A stretch of DNA of 50,364 nt from Singulisphaera sp. (GTDB lineage Bacteria; Planctomycetota; Planctomycetia; Isosphaerales; Isosphaeraceae). The position numbers were made by a program, and so were the translations under genes. Numbering within the stretch: the first letter of the stretch is position 1; every line of letters begins with the position of its first letter. The stretch covers positions 1 to 50,364 of the forward strand of contig DAIDJG010000358.1 in NCBI GenBank assembly GCA_027451445.1. Reading direction: 5' to 3'. The notes under the pieces are model-generated. The model was not told the DNA's origin. It was given only the letters and a program-made list of their open reading frames with translations, and searched no databases. Of this stretch, positions 34,894 through 43,836 are shown piece after piece.

Positions 34894-37800
34894 TTACCGA
34901 ACCGCGGCAGCCTGCGGACGAATCTGCTCGAACAGAAAGACACCTTTCTTGTTGGAGACGACGATATCGGACACCTTGTCTCCGTTGACGTCGCCGATCG
35001 CGAAATGGAGGCCGACGCCCGAGTCGTTGTGGATCAGGTAGGGCGTCAACGAAGTCTGCCCGTCCGGCCCGCGCGTCGCGCGGAGCCAGTAGAGATTGGC
35101 CGGCTCGTCGGAACCAGGGTCCCCCTTCGGGCCGTGAGCCCAGAAACGCTTGCCGGTGACGAAATCGACCTGGCCATCGCCATCGATGTCTTCACGGAGC
35201 AAGGCGTGGGTCTGCGAAGCGAGCCGAGGGAAGAGATCCTTACGCTCGAACGCGAGCTGGCCGTCAGGGCCGGGCTGGGCGAGCTGCCGATGGAGCCAGA
35301 TCCCATACGCGTGGGCCGAGCTGCTGACGATATCGTTCCGCTTGTCGCCGTCGAAATCCACCGCGTACATGTGCGCGGCGGGCTCGCCGAGCTGAGCCGG
35401 ATGGAACGGCCACGCATCCTTCGCCGACGCGGCCTCGACCGGCTGTTCCCACCAGCCCCCCGTGCAAATCACGTCGAGACGTCCATCGCCGTTGACATCG
35501 CCCGCACCCAGGCCGTGGGAGAACCGTCGGGTACCGGGGACTTCATGCCCCGGAGCGCTCGGTCCGCTGATGGGGTGCATGTCCCACGGCTTGCTGAGAT
35601 CCTTGCCCGGGCTGAACCACGCCATTTGCCCTTGTTCCTGCTGACCGGCGGGCTGCCAGGCCATGACAAGGACAGGTTCGTTACGACCGAAAAGGTCGAC
35701 GAACAGCGGCGTCTCGTTGCAGGCGCTGTGCCAGATCGGATGCTTCTCCCAGTGGCCCGGCTTGCCTTTGGGGTTCTCGAACCAGTGGCAAGGCTCACCC
35801 GGCGTGCCGATCACGATCGCGTCCGGCCAGCCGTCGCGGTTGACGTCGTCCGCGTAGCAGTAGAAACAACGACTGTAAGAGTGAGACCCATCACCATAGT
35901 CGCCCGGCTCCGTAATCTCATGCGGAGTCCACGACGGGGCCTCGTACCAGAGCTCGCCGACCATGATGTCGGGACGCCCATCCCGGTTGACGTCGGCGAT
36001 CGCACTCCCTTCCGAGCGGAACCGGCGCTCGATCGTCACCGCCCGCCAGGAAACCGGCGCGGGGGCTTCGCGCGTGCTGGAGGTGAAAAACGCCAGGAGG
36101 TCGTTCAGCTCCGGCTCCGGCAAGGTTGACCCGAAATTCGCGGGCATCGGCGAGAGCCGCGTTGATCGCTCCTCCTCGACGTCCGCAGCAGCAATCGATT
36201 GCTCCTTCCCGGTCGAATCGACCAGGACGACGTTCTGGCCCTCGCGGCGGCGGATCAAACCGGAAAGCGTGCGGCCGTCCTTCAAGGCCAACAGAGTTGA
36301 GAAAAAGGCCGGGTCGACGTTCCGGCTGGGGTCGAGCACATCCTCCACGATCCGCTCCGCACCTCGTGTCCCCAGCCCATCGAGCTGCGGGCCGACGAGC
36401 GCCCCCTGCCCGTTCACCTGATGGCAGACCGCGCAATTCCTGGTGAAAACCTCTTTCCCCCGCGCGGACGACGCCTTCGCGGGATTAAACCCGGCAACCC
36501 GAGCCGCAATCAGCCGCTGGGTGGCGACCTCCAGCGCGGGCAGCGCGGCCGTCAGCTTCGCGATCCGGCCTTCGACCCCCTCGGGCCTGGTCGCGAGCAG
36601 CTTGTCGCGGAGGACCGGCTGTTGAAGTAGGCTCGGAGGCGCCGCGCCGGCTTCGACCAGCTTCAGAAGCCGCTCGCCGCCGTCGCGCGTCTCGGCCAGC
36701 GAGCCCGCAACCGTCGCCTGGAGCCGCGAAGGGACGCTGCGCATCACGCGGACGAGCAGCTCGTGGGGCGCAGGGCCGTCGGTGCGGGTCGCATCGAGCA
36801 AGATTTCGCGGCGCAGGCTTGCATCGACGGACAGGTCGGCCGCGACCAGAAGCATGGCCGAGCGGGCGACATCAGGCGCGAACGCCACGAGCGCCTTCGC
36901 CGCCGCCGCGCGGGCCGACGGGTCGGCCAGGTCTTCGCGCGCCAGCGTTCTCAAGGTAGCTTCGAGGTCGCGGAGACCCAGCGTGCCGGCGAGCTCAGCA
37001 GCCGCCCTCTGCCGGCGTGCGGCGACGTCCGGCCCGATCGTCGGCAGATGGACCACGGGCGGATTGATCCGAGCGATGCCGATCCAGGCATACGCGGTCA
37101 GCGCGAGCCCGTCGACCACTTCGATCACTGCGGTCCTGCCCGCGTGGTCCTTCAGCTCCCACGTGACCCGCCTGGCCGTATCGTTGCGGGGCGCCAGGGC
37201 CTCGGCAACCACCTCACCGGAGCCGGTAAGCCGCACGCGCACCAGGTTCCTGGGATCGTCGAGCTTCCCGGGGAACCCCAGATGGCCGCAGACGGAAAGG
37301 CTCAGCCTCGGCGGCAGCACGAACTCGCGCGAGCGAATCGTCCCCGTGTACCGTTCTCCCAGCGGCAGCGAGCTGAGAAAGGGTGACACTCCGCCGCGGT
37401 CGGCCGACCGCCTCGGCTCGAGCCGCCAGGGCTCGCCGGGGGCCGAACTTTCGCCGACGGCGATCCAGTCGTTGCTCCCGTCGCCGATCGACTCGAACAA
37501 CCGCCGGGCCAGGGTCTCACCCCACTTACGGAGCGCTTCCGGCTCCTCGCGCTGTCGCTGGCGGAGACCGTTGCGCACGGCCAGCAACAGGTCGAGCTGC
37601 AAGTCGAGATCATCGGCAACCGCCCGCTGTGCCACCGCCGCAAGGGTCGAAACATCGGTATCGGGCGGCAGGTTCCTGGCCGCGTGGGCCAGGTACTTTC
37701 CCATCTCGTCGGGAGCCGCCGTGTTTCGGCTCAGGTACTCGATGAGGAACGCGCCCGCTTCCTGGTTCGGCAGCGCCAGCGCGACGTCCGCCAGCAGATC

Positions 37801-39573
37801 CGCCGCCGCCTTCGCCGGCTTGCGAGCCGACCACGCAGCCAGCGTGCCCGGCACGCCCACAATCTCCAGCAAGCTCATCTTGATGGAATGACGCAGGTGA
37901 ACATCGGTCTCCGGCGTCTTTCCCCAAAGACTCACCAGCGTGTCGACCTCCTCGGCGCGAGGATGACGCCCGAGGGCATCCACCGCCGCGCGCCGCACCA
38001 TCGGTTCGGCATCGTCGAGCGCATGCAGGACGACCGCGCGGTCGTCGGCCTCCCACTTTGGGGTCTCGGCCAGCATGCGCACCGCGTGAACGCGCAGCAG
38101 GCGGTCACCGACGGACGCGGCCGCACGCACCTCCTCGGGCCGGCTCGCCCCCAGGCGATGGAGCGCCCAAAGCGCGTGAGCGCGGGCCATCGGGGTCAGC
38201 CGCGCGAGCGACTCGCGGAGCGGAGCCACCGCCGAGTTGCCGAGCCGATCGCACAGTTCATCCCCCGCGCGCATCCGAACGCCGAGGTTCGGGTGATCGA
38301 ACGCCGCGATCAAGGCGCTGGCATCGGCCTCGCGCAGGTTCGGCGAGGGGTCGAACTTCGCGGGATTCTTGGCGTCACCCTCATAAACCACCCGCCAGAT
38401 CCTCCCTCGGATCTTGTCGCGTCCCGGATGGTTGAGGGGGACTTCAACGTGGCCGATGATCTTGTTGTAAAAGTCGGCGATGAACAACGCGCCATCCGGA
38501 GCGATCTGCATGTCGACGGGCCGGAACCAGGGGTCGTCCGAGACGATGAAGTCGGGCTCCTCCACGGCCTGGAGCGACGATCCGCGCTCCCGGATCGAGT
38601 CGCGGTTGACGCGGCTGGTCATGACGTTGCCCACGAACATGTTGCCGCGAAACTCGGGCGGGAAGTTGAGCCCCGTATAGCGGGTCGTTCCGGCGATTGC
38701 CGTGGAGCCGTGGGAGTGTTCCATCACCGGAGGCACATATCCGAGCCCGTTATGGGGCCGGCCGAAGCTATCATAATAGCCGCCTCGCAGCAGGAGCATG
38801 ATCGGACGGGTGTGGCAATCGGCATTGAAGAGGTCGCCCAGCGGGTCGAACGTCATACCGAAGGGGTTGACCTGGCCGTGGGTGAAGTGTTCGATCCGGG
38901 CCCCGTCGAGCTTGAACCGGTACGTATTGCCGCCCGGCAGCACGACCTGATTACCGTCCTTGCCACGGACGGTCGACGTGTTGGCCCAGCCGTGGTTGGC
39001 ATAGAGCCAGCCGTCGAAGCCTCGACGGAAGGCGTTGTTCATGCCGTGCGTGTCGTGCAGGTAGTCGAACGGCCCGTAAAGGATCTCGCGACGGTCCGCC
39101 TTGCCGTCGCCGTCGGTGTCGTCGAAGAACCAGATATTGGGGATGCTGTAGGCGATGACGCCGTTCTTGTACGGATAAATGCCGATCGGGATGCTCAGGC
39201 CGTCGACAAACGTCGTGACCTTATCCGCCCGGCCATCGTGGTTCGTGTCTTCAAGGATACGGATCGAGTCCCGCCCCGGCCGGTCGGCGGGCACCGGGTA
39301 GGGATACTCGGTCGAGCCGGAAACCCAGAGCCGGCCCCTGGCGTCGAACTGCATGTTCATCGGCTTCTGAATCTCAGGCTCGGCCGCGAAGAGCTGCACG
39401 CGGAACCCCGGCGGAAGATGAAGGGCCGCTCGCTCCTGCTCCGGCGTGAGCGCATCGGTCGGCCGGATCGCCGCCGCAAACGGATCGTCGGCCCCTCGGA
39501 CGGTGCTTGCGGTGATGAACAGTGCTGTCGTGATCCACAGCGCCTTGGCGATTCTCTGTCGATGCATATTCAT
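34894..39573 (-). CDS. Very long PVC-type cytochrome c / dehydrogenase / HEAT / FG-GAP protein
   Basis: The 1559-residue secreted protein starts with a signal peptide (ending near TVRGADD). Residues about 30-410 form the planctomycete membrane-bound dehydrogenase-type propeller (LPPGFRVQLFAAEPEIQKPMNMQFDARGRLWV, DTNHDGRADKVTTFVDGL). Residues about 420-640 contain HEAT-like repeats. A further region precedes a cytochrome c domain with CAVCH (Cys1047, Cys1050, His1051; NCAVCHQVNGQGALVGPQLDGLG). The last 400 residues hold FG-GAP/VCBS-like repeats (AIADVNRDGRPDIMVGELWYE, DVNGDGRLDVICTGGWWEQ). Such proteins are abundant in Planctomycetes and are poorly understood; a redox role is inferred. Adding the FG-GAP part makes it longer than most members. 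Confidence 0.88.
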   Translation of the reverse strand: MNMHRQRIAKALWITTALFITASTVRGADDPFAAAIRPTDALTPEQERAALHLPPGFRVQLFAAEPEIQKPMNMQFDARGRLWVSGSTEYPYPVPADRPGRDSIRILEDTNHDGRADKVTTFVDGLSIPIGIYPYKNGVIAYSIPNIWFFDDTDGDGKADRREILYGPFDYLHDTHGMNNAFRRGFDGWLYANHGWANTSTVRGKDGNQVVLPGGNTYRFKLDGARIEHFTHGQVNPFGMTFDPLGDLFNADCHTRPIMLLLRGGYYDSFGRPHNGLGYVPPVMEHSHGSTAIAGTTRYTGLNFPPEFRGNMFVGNVMTSRVNRDSIRERGSSLQAVEEPDFIVSDDPWFRPVDMQIAPDGALFIADFYNKIIGHVEVPLNHPGRDKIRGRIWRVVYEGDAKNPAKFDPSPNLREADASALIAAFDHPNLGVRMRAGDELCDRLGNSAVAPLRESLARLTPMARAHALWALHRLGASRPEEVRAAASVGDRLLRVHAVRMLAETPKWEADDRAVVLHALDDAEPMVRRAAVDALGRHPRAEEVDTLVSLWGKTPETDVHLRHSIKMSLLEIVGVPGTLAAWSARKPAKAAADLLADVALALPNQEAGAFLIEYLSRNTAAPDEMGKYLAHAARNLPPDTDVSTLAAVAQRAVADDLDLQLDLLLAVRNGLRQRQREEPEALRKWGETLARRLFESIGDGSNDWIAVGESSAPGEPWRLEPRRSADRGGVSPFLSSLPLGERYTGTIRSREFVLPPRLSLSVCGHLGFPGKLDDPRNLVRVRLTGSGEVVAEALAPRNDTARRVTWELKDHAGRTAVIEVVDGLALTAYAWIGIARINPPVVHLPTIGPDVAARRQRAAAELAGTLGLRDLEATLRTLAREDLADPSARAAAAKALVAFAPDVARSAMLLVAADLSVDASLRREILLDATRTDGPAPHELLVRVMRSVPSRLQATVAGSLAETRDGGERLLKLVEAGAAPPSLLQQPVLRDKLLATRPEGVEGRIAKLTAALPALEVATQRLIAARVAGFNPAKASSARGKEVFTRNCAVCHQVNGQGALVGPQLDGLGTRGAERIVEDVLDPSRNVDPAFFSTLLALKDGRTLSGLIRRREGQNVVLVDSTGKEQSIAAADVEEERSTRLSPMPANFGSTLPEPELNDLLAFFTSSTREAPAPVSWRAVTIERRFRSEGSAIADVNRDGRPDIMVGELWYEAPSWTPHEITEPGDYGDGSHSYSRCFYCYADDVNRDGWPDAIVIGTPGEPCHWFENPKGKPGHWEKHPIWHSACNETPLFVDLFGRNEPVLVMAWQPAGQQEQGQMAWFSPGKDLSKPWDMHPISGPSAPGHEVPGTRRFSHGLGAGDVNGDGRLDVICTGGWWEQPVEAASAKDAWPFHPAQLGEPAAHMYAVDFDGDKRNDIVSSSAHAYGIWLHRQLAQPGPDGQLAFERKDLFPRLASQTHALLREDIDGDGQVDFVTGKRFWAHGPKGDPGSDEPANLYWLRATRGPDGQTSLTPYLIHNDSGVGLHFAIGDVNGDKVSDIVVSNKKGVFLFEQIRPQAAAVR

Positions 39574-39970
39574 CCGCTCGCGCCGGGCGCGTCCTTCCTC
39601 ATCAAGGGGTATTCCGGGTGTTGAGACCGGACCAGTCCGCATTGGGTCGCTCAAGGATGACGAGCAGGTCGCCCCCGATCAAGATGCCGAACCACCCGAA
39701 CCCCTTCGTCCGCGGGAGTCCGAAGGCTTGGGAGCGCGGAGCGTGCTCCTTGCTTTTGCCCTGTCCTTACGTCTCAAAAGTATGCGAGTTGAATTTCCGC
39801 GTACCACGCGTCCGGGAAACGTGATCCCGAAGCGCGGAACGCTTTGTCATATCGAATTTCCAGGTCCCTATCGCTTTCCATCCGCCCTCTTGCATCTGCC
39901 ATCTCGCATCCGCCATTTCTCCATAACCCCTTATCCGCCTTAACCTTCCGAATAGCCGTCCAAAACCCTC

Positions 39971-40023
39971 CATTCGGAAATTCGGAACCCCTTGTCCGCC
40001 TTGGGGTTCCGAATTTCCGAATG
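39971..40023. repeat. Perfect 21-base inverted repeat
   Basis: Bases 39971-39991 and 40003-40023 are exact reverse complements with an 11-base loop; the core is ATTCGGAAATTCGGAACCCC. It could be a REP-type hairpin. No T run follows. Confidence 0.85.
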
Positions 40024-40440
40024 GGCAGCGCAACAGCACACGCGCGCCGTTGGGCGGTCGTCGTTGCGCAAGGTCATTACGGGCATGACTTTCCGCGCCG
40101 AACGGAGCTGCCGACGCCGTGAGCCATCCGACCGCCACGCGTGGTCTCCTGCGCGGCGTCCGCTTCGACGGCGCGACCTCCGCGACGCGTGCGCGGATCT
40201 CCGTGTCATGATGCCCCCAACGCGATCGTGAATCGCTCTGAGCCCGTTCCCTGGCCCCGTGCCGCAAGCAACCCTCGTAACGGCTTTTCCCATTGAGCCT
40301 CGCTCCACGTGCCTCATTTGTAAGTACGCCACTCACGGCATTATCACGCCGGATTTATCGTCTAGGTGCACGTAAAACCCCTCCGAGATTTACGAAATAT
40401 CCCAGGCGCTCCCCAGTTGATGCGCATTATGTCATTAGGA

Positions 40441-40600
40441 GATGCCCGTCGAGGGTGAGTGGCTGGGCGGAGCCCGCAAGGCCGATACCTCAGTCTGCGC
40501 GGATAACCCAAACGCCCGGAGGCATCACCCTTGCGGGTTCGACCTCAGTCCTCCAAAATTTCCCATTTTCGCGCGCCAACAGGCGAGCGTTCACGAGATT
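40441..40600 (+). repeat. Compound repeat unit, copy 1
   Basis: The unit contains a partly paired hairpin around AGCCCGCAAGGCCGAT and ATCACCCTTGCGGGTTCGA, then TTTCCCATTTTCGCG and CCAACAGGCGAGCGT. The same order recurs at 40709-40850 and, reversed, at about 41418-41490. Confidence 0.7.
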
Positions 40601-40697
40601 TACGAGATATCCGAAATATACCCCCGCACAGGTCCTCGAATAACGCCCCGAGATTCACGAAATATCCGAAATACACCTCCGTACAGATCACCGAATA
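40594..40697 (+). repeat. Two 49-base direct repeats
   Basis: Bases 40594-40642 and 40649-40697 match at about 41 of 49 positions, with a 55-base period; the core is ATATCCGAAATA. A shorter related piece starts near 40385. With only two units and a 6-base gap this is not a CRISPR. Confidence 0.75.
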
Positions 40698-40708
40698 GGT
40701 GCACGGGC

Positions 40709-40850
40709 GGGTGGCCGGGGTCGAACCCGCAAGGACGATGCCCCGGTCCGTGCGGGCGGCCCAAACGTCCGGGGGCATCGCCCTTGCGGGCTCGACCCCG
40801 GCCACCCAACGTTTTCCATCTCCGAGCACCAACTGGCGAGCACTTGAAGA
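40709..40850 (+). repeat. Compound repeat unit, copy 2, with a 36-base hairpin
   Basis: Bases 40709-40744 and 40772-40807 pair over 36 bases with two mismatches and a 27-base loop. The hairpin is followed by GTTTTCCATCTCCGAGCACC and CCAACTGGCGAGCAC, as in the other copies. Confidence 0.8.
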
Positions 40851-41516
40851 TATACTCCTGAAGCGGTCAGTCACCGAGGCGTTTACGCCTTTTTGAGCCG
40901 CCATCGACCGCGAGAGCACATCGTCGGCTGGACTCCACCACGATCCGCAGAAAATGGATGGTTTGGGGATACTGTAGAACTTTCTCGTCCGCTGGTAATC
41001 GATGACTCGGAATCGAAAACTCGGAATTCCCAATGGGTTCCGAGTCGTTGAGTTTGTGGTGCGCGATATGAACGGCGAAGGCTTCGCGAAGACCGTAACC
41101 ACGATCTCGCGTAGTCCCATGGTCCCAGCGACCATCCGTGGCGTGTCAGGTTGATGCGCACTCCATCGCGCGCAATACGTGGTTTCCCCGTCTGACGTGG
41201 GCCCGCCGGACCCATGCGTCGTGCACTGAACCCCTTCGGATGAATGGCCTCTAACGAGCTTTGCCGGCCACACGATGCAGCGTTCCTCCCCATCACTTTT
41301 CCGACCGACCGGTGGCCTCGCGCCCACCCTGCCGGTCGAAAACGGGATAACTGATCTTTCGTCACTTAGTATACGTCTGCTGCCACCGGATATTCGAAAG
41401 AAAAATCCGCGAGCCCACGGATTTTCGTGAGCGCTCGCCGGTTGGTACGCGAAGATGGAAAACCCTGGGCGGCTGGGGTCGAGCCCGTACAATGACTTAA
41501 CATGGAGGAACGAACG

Positions 41517-41927
41517 ATGCCCCGGACGACGAAACCAAAACCATCTCCATCCCCGGAACCCAAACCGAAGCCGATGACCAGGAACGGGTCACCGGGCGAG
41601 ATGTTCACCCTTTCCGAGGCCGCCGCGTACCTCGGGTTCTCGGAGGCCGAGATCCTGCGGTTGGTCCGCGAACAGGGGTTGCCAGCACGGTGGCTCGAGC
41701 AGGAGTGGCGGTTCTCGCGGTCAGCCATCCAGCGATGGCTCGCCGTAAGCCCGCCGCCTGGCGGCACCGAGAAGGACGCAATGCTTGCCTTTGCAGGTTC
41801 GTGGAATGTTGATCCGAACCTTGAAGACATGGTCGAGGAGATCTACCGCCAGCGCGGCCGGCCGATCACGGAGGACGGGTCGTACAGGCTGTTTCAAGGC
41901 CTGAAGGCTGAGGATTTCCAGAAATGA
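41517..41927 (+). CDS. Excisionase/MerR-type HTH protein, antitoxin of a PIN-type module
   Basis: The 136-residue protein has a lysine/proline-rich lead (residues 1-25), then a helix-turn-helix of the excisionase type: FTLSEAAAYLGFSEAEILRLVREQGLPARWLEQEWRFSRSAIQRWL. The C-terminal part (VDPNLEDMVEEIYRQRGRP) probably binds the toxin, as in antitoxins paired with PIN toxins. ATG at 41517 has GGAGG 8 bases upstream and is preferred over ATG at 41502, which overlaps that site. Its TGA overlaps the ATG of the PIN gene (ATGA), so the pair was translationally coupled. The toxin partner is disrupted. Confidence 0.82.
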   Translation: MPRTTKPKPSPSPEPKPKPMTRNGSPGEMFTLSEAAAYLGFSEAEILRLVREQGLPARWLEQEWRFSRSAIQRWLAVSPPPGGTEKDAMLAFAGSWNVDPNLEDMVEEIYRQRGRPITEDGSYRLFQGLKAEDFQK

Positions 41928-42281
41928 TTGTGCTGGACACCGACACGTTCAGCTTATTAGAGCGCTTAACGGTTGGGTTGCACACGATCAACCACCGACG
42001 GTCCCCGCTCACCATCATCCCAAACTTCTGGACGCACCTTAACGTTACGGGCTTGGGTAAAGCTTCCTCCCCCCATCGTGGGGGAGGGCTGGGGTGGGGG
42101 GGCCGTCGCACGGCCGTGGGTTGCGCGGAACCCCCCCCACCCCAACCCTCCCCCACAAGGTGTGAGGGAGTTTTGATGCTTCTGTGTTTTGATTGGTGGC
42201 CACCGTGCGCAATCCAACCGTTCGGCGCTCTAGACCGCGGGCATCTCGAGTTGATGGCGCGTCTCCGAGCGAAAGAACGCG
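41924..42281 (+). pseudogene. PIN-domain (VapC-like) toxin, interrupted and truncated
   Basis: The 5' end encodes MIVLDTDTFSLL, the usual PIN opening with its metal-binding aspartate (Asp5). A 271-base element at 41960-42230 then interrupts the gene; without it and its TA duplication (273 bases, 91 codons) the reading continues as FSLLDRGHLELMARLRAKER, the normal PIN continuation. After that the similarity to PIN stops and the sequence passes directly into a DUF3883 remnant. The remaining active-site residues are missing, so no functional toxin is expected. Confidence 0.82.
41960..42230. mobile_element. MITE-like element C (271 bases) inside the PIN gene
   Basis: Both ends begin GAGCGC and continue with AACGGTTGG in inverted orientation (left GAGCGCTTAACGGTTGGGTT; right, reversed, GAGCGCCGAACGGTTGGATT). 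A TA dinucleotide flanks each side (41958-41959 and 42231-42232), the target duplication typical of Tc1/mariner-IS630 elements. The centre holds C/G-rich hairpins such as CTCCCCCACAAGG. There is no transposase. Confidence 0.85.
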
Positions 42282-42486
42282 CGTCCGGTGCGACCACGGT
42301 TACCGTCACGCGCAACGAAATCCTCGATGGCGTCAAACAGAGCGACAAGTTCGTGCTTGCCGTCCTGTTCGTCAACCCGGATGATAGGACGGAAGACCCT
42401 TCCTTAATGTGGCGAATCCGTTCCCGCGAGAGCCGGATTGGGAAGCGGCGTCGGTAGATTACGACCTGGGGCGACTTCCGGGACAA
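42282..42486 (+). pseudogene. Remnant of a DUF3883 protein (C-terminal end)
   Basis: Translation gives ASGATTVTVTRNEILDGVKQ then SDKFVLAVLFVNPDD, followed in another frame by VANPFPREPDWEAASVDYDL. Together these make the C-terminal end of a DUF3883 domain, often the tail of helicase-type or other defence proteins. A one-base frame change lies near 42393-42400. The 5' part is gone; it joins the truncated PIN gene directly, which marks a deletion. The second frame runs without a stop into ptuA. Confidence 0.78.
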
Positions 42487-42510
42487 ACCGCATCCGGCAA
42501 GCAAGACGGC

Positions 42511-43836
42511 ATGTTCATCGATTATATTGCATTTATCAGCTTTCGCTGCTTTCAAAACGACACCGTCCGCATGGACAGGTTTCTGAATGTGTTCGTCGGG
42601 AAAAATGGAGCCGGCAAATCCGCCCTTCTGGATGGTGTCGCCCTTGCCCTCGCACCTGCGCTCAGGCATCTTCCATTCGCGAAGAAGTCGAGGGTTCCCA
42701 GGATCGAGCCGTCCGATATCCGACTCACCGGCGAAGACCGTTCCGCCCCCTTCGCGAGCGTCATTGCTGCGGGAATGGAGGGTGACTTCGGTCCCATCTA
42801 CTGGCATCGGACTCGACATCGAGACAAGTCGCCGACGACGAAGCGCGAGGGATCCGAGGTTCGTACGACCCTGGGACCGCTTCACACGTATCTCGACAAC
42901 ATCATTGACAAGCACAACGAAGGGAAGCCTTATCAGCTTCCGGTGTTCGCCTACTACGGGACGAATCGGGCAATGGACGTGCCCGGTTATCGACTACGCC
43001 GGCATGAGACCCCGCTTATGTTTCAGCGGCTTGCCGGCCTGGAGAATGCGCTCGACGCGAAGACCGACTTTCACCGGGCGGTCGGCTGGTTCGACTACTT
43101 CGAACAGCGCGAGTTGCGCCAGCAGCGTGATCAAAAGAATGGTGGTCCGCTTCCCGCCCTTGATGCCGTCCGCCAGGCGTTGAGTACGATGCTGCCGGAG
43201 GTGCGCAATCCGAGGATCGATGGTGTCACCGGTCGATTCGTCGTGGATATGCTCGACCTCAAGGATCAACCAGTCAAGTTCCAACTCGATCAATTGTCGG
43301 ATGGTTATCGCGTGATGCTCGGAGTGGTGATGGATTTCGCCCTCCGGCTCGCGCTGGCGAACCCGCCGGATCAGACGGGCCAAGATCCACTCAAAAGCGA
43401 AGCCATCCTGATGATCGACGAGGTCGATCTCCACTTGCACCCCTCCTGGCAACAAAGGGTCGTGCCCGACCTTCGTCGCACGTTCCCAAACACGCAACTG
43501 ATCCTGACCACGCACAGTCCGCAAGTTGCGACCACGGTCCCCCATCAAAACCTGAGAATCCTGTCCGATTCCCGACTCTATACCGCGCCGGCAGGTACGG
43601 ACGGAGCCGAAGCCCAGCGCTTGCTCCATGACGTCTTTGGCGTGGCACCTCGGCCCGATATTCCCCGCACCCATGATTTGGACGAATACCTGCGACTCGT
43701 TGACAACCGCCAGTGGGATTCGCCAAGGGCCCGTGAGCTGCGTGCGCAACTCGATGACTGGAGCCGAGGAAATGAGCCCCGTCTGGTCGAAGCTGACCTC
43801 CAAATCGAGAACCTGAAATGGGAGGCGGCCCAGTGA
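42511..43836 (+). CDS. ptuA: Septu system ATPase PtuA (AAA/RecF-like)
   Basis: The 441-residue protein is an ABC-type ATPase of the RecF/SMC class. The Walker A motif GKNGAGKS is at residues 30-37, the signature-like QLSDGYRVMLGVVMDF follows, the Walker B region AILMIDEVDLHLHPSWQ has Asp303 and Glu304, and the H-loop is LTTHSPQ. Paired with the HNH gene that overlaps its end, it forms Septu, an anti-phage system (also the effector pair of retron Ec78). I chose ATG at 42511, whose product starts MFIDYIAFISFRCF, normal for the family; upstream, the frame continues into the DUF3883 remnant (from 42409). The ribosome-binding site is weak, so the true start may be affected by the upstream deletion. 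Confidence 0.88.
   Translation: MFIDYIAFISFRCFQNDTVRMDRFLNVFVGKNGAGKSALLDGVALALAPALRHLPFAKKSRVPRIEPSDIRLTGEDRSAPFASVIAAGMEGDFGPIYWHRTRHRDKSPTTKREGSEVRTTLGPLHTYLDNIIDKHNEGKPYQLPVFAYYGTNRAMDVPGYRLRRHETPLMFQRLAGLENALDAKTDFHRAVGWFDYFEQRELRQQRDQKNGGPLPALDAVRQALSTMLPEVRNPRIDGVTGRFVVDMLDLKDQPVKFQLDQLSDGYRVMLGVVMDFALRLALANPPDQTGQDPLKSEAILMIDEVDLHLHPSWQQRVVPDLRRTFPNTQLILTTHSPQVATTVPHQNLRILSDSRLYTAPAGTDGAEAQRLLHDVFGVAPRPDIPRTHDLDEYLRLVDNRQWDSPRARELRAQLDDWSRGNEPRLVEADLQIENLKWEAAQ

Larger units (their letters stand above)
39574..41516. other. Gene-free, repeat-rich stretch
   Basis: I see no credible gene in these 1.9 kb; the open frames present have no family-like content. It is filled with repeats that are listed separately (39971-40023, 40441-40600, 40594-40697, 40709-40807) and a minus-strand partial copy at about 41418-41490. 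It forms the left edge of the accessory zone. Confidence 0.65.

Noticed and set aside
37684-39624. A 646-codon open frame on the plus strand
   Set aside because: It is antisense to the long cytochrome c/dehydrogenase gene, and its composition is that of a shadow frame.
40594-40697. Direct repeats considered as a CRISPR array
   Set aside because: There are only two units of 49 bases separated by 6 bases, with mismatches, and no cas genes.
40709-40807. Hairpin with GGTCGAACCC considered as a tRNA
   Set aside because: The arms pair along their full length as one long hairpin; no cloverleaf, anticodon arm or acceptor stem can be drawn.
40545-41492. A 315-codon open frame on the minus strand in the repeat nest
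   Set aside because: Its translation consists of repeat sequence read through, with no recognisable domain or ribosome-binding site.
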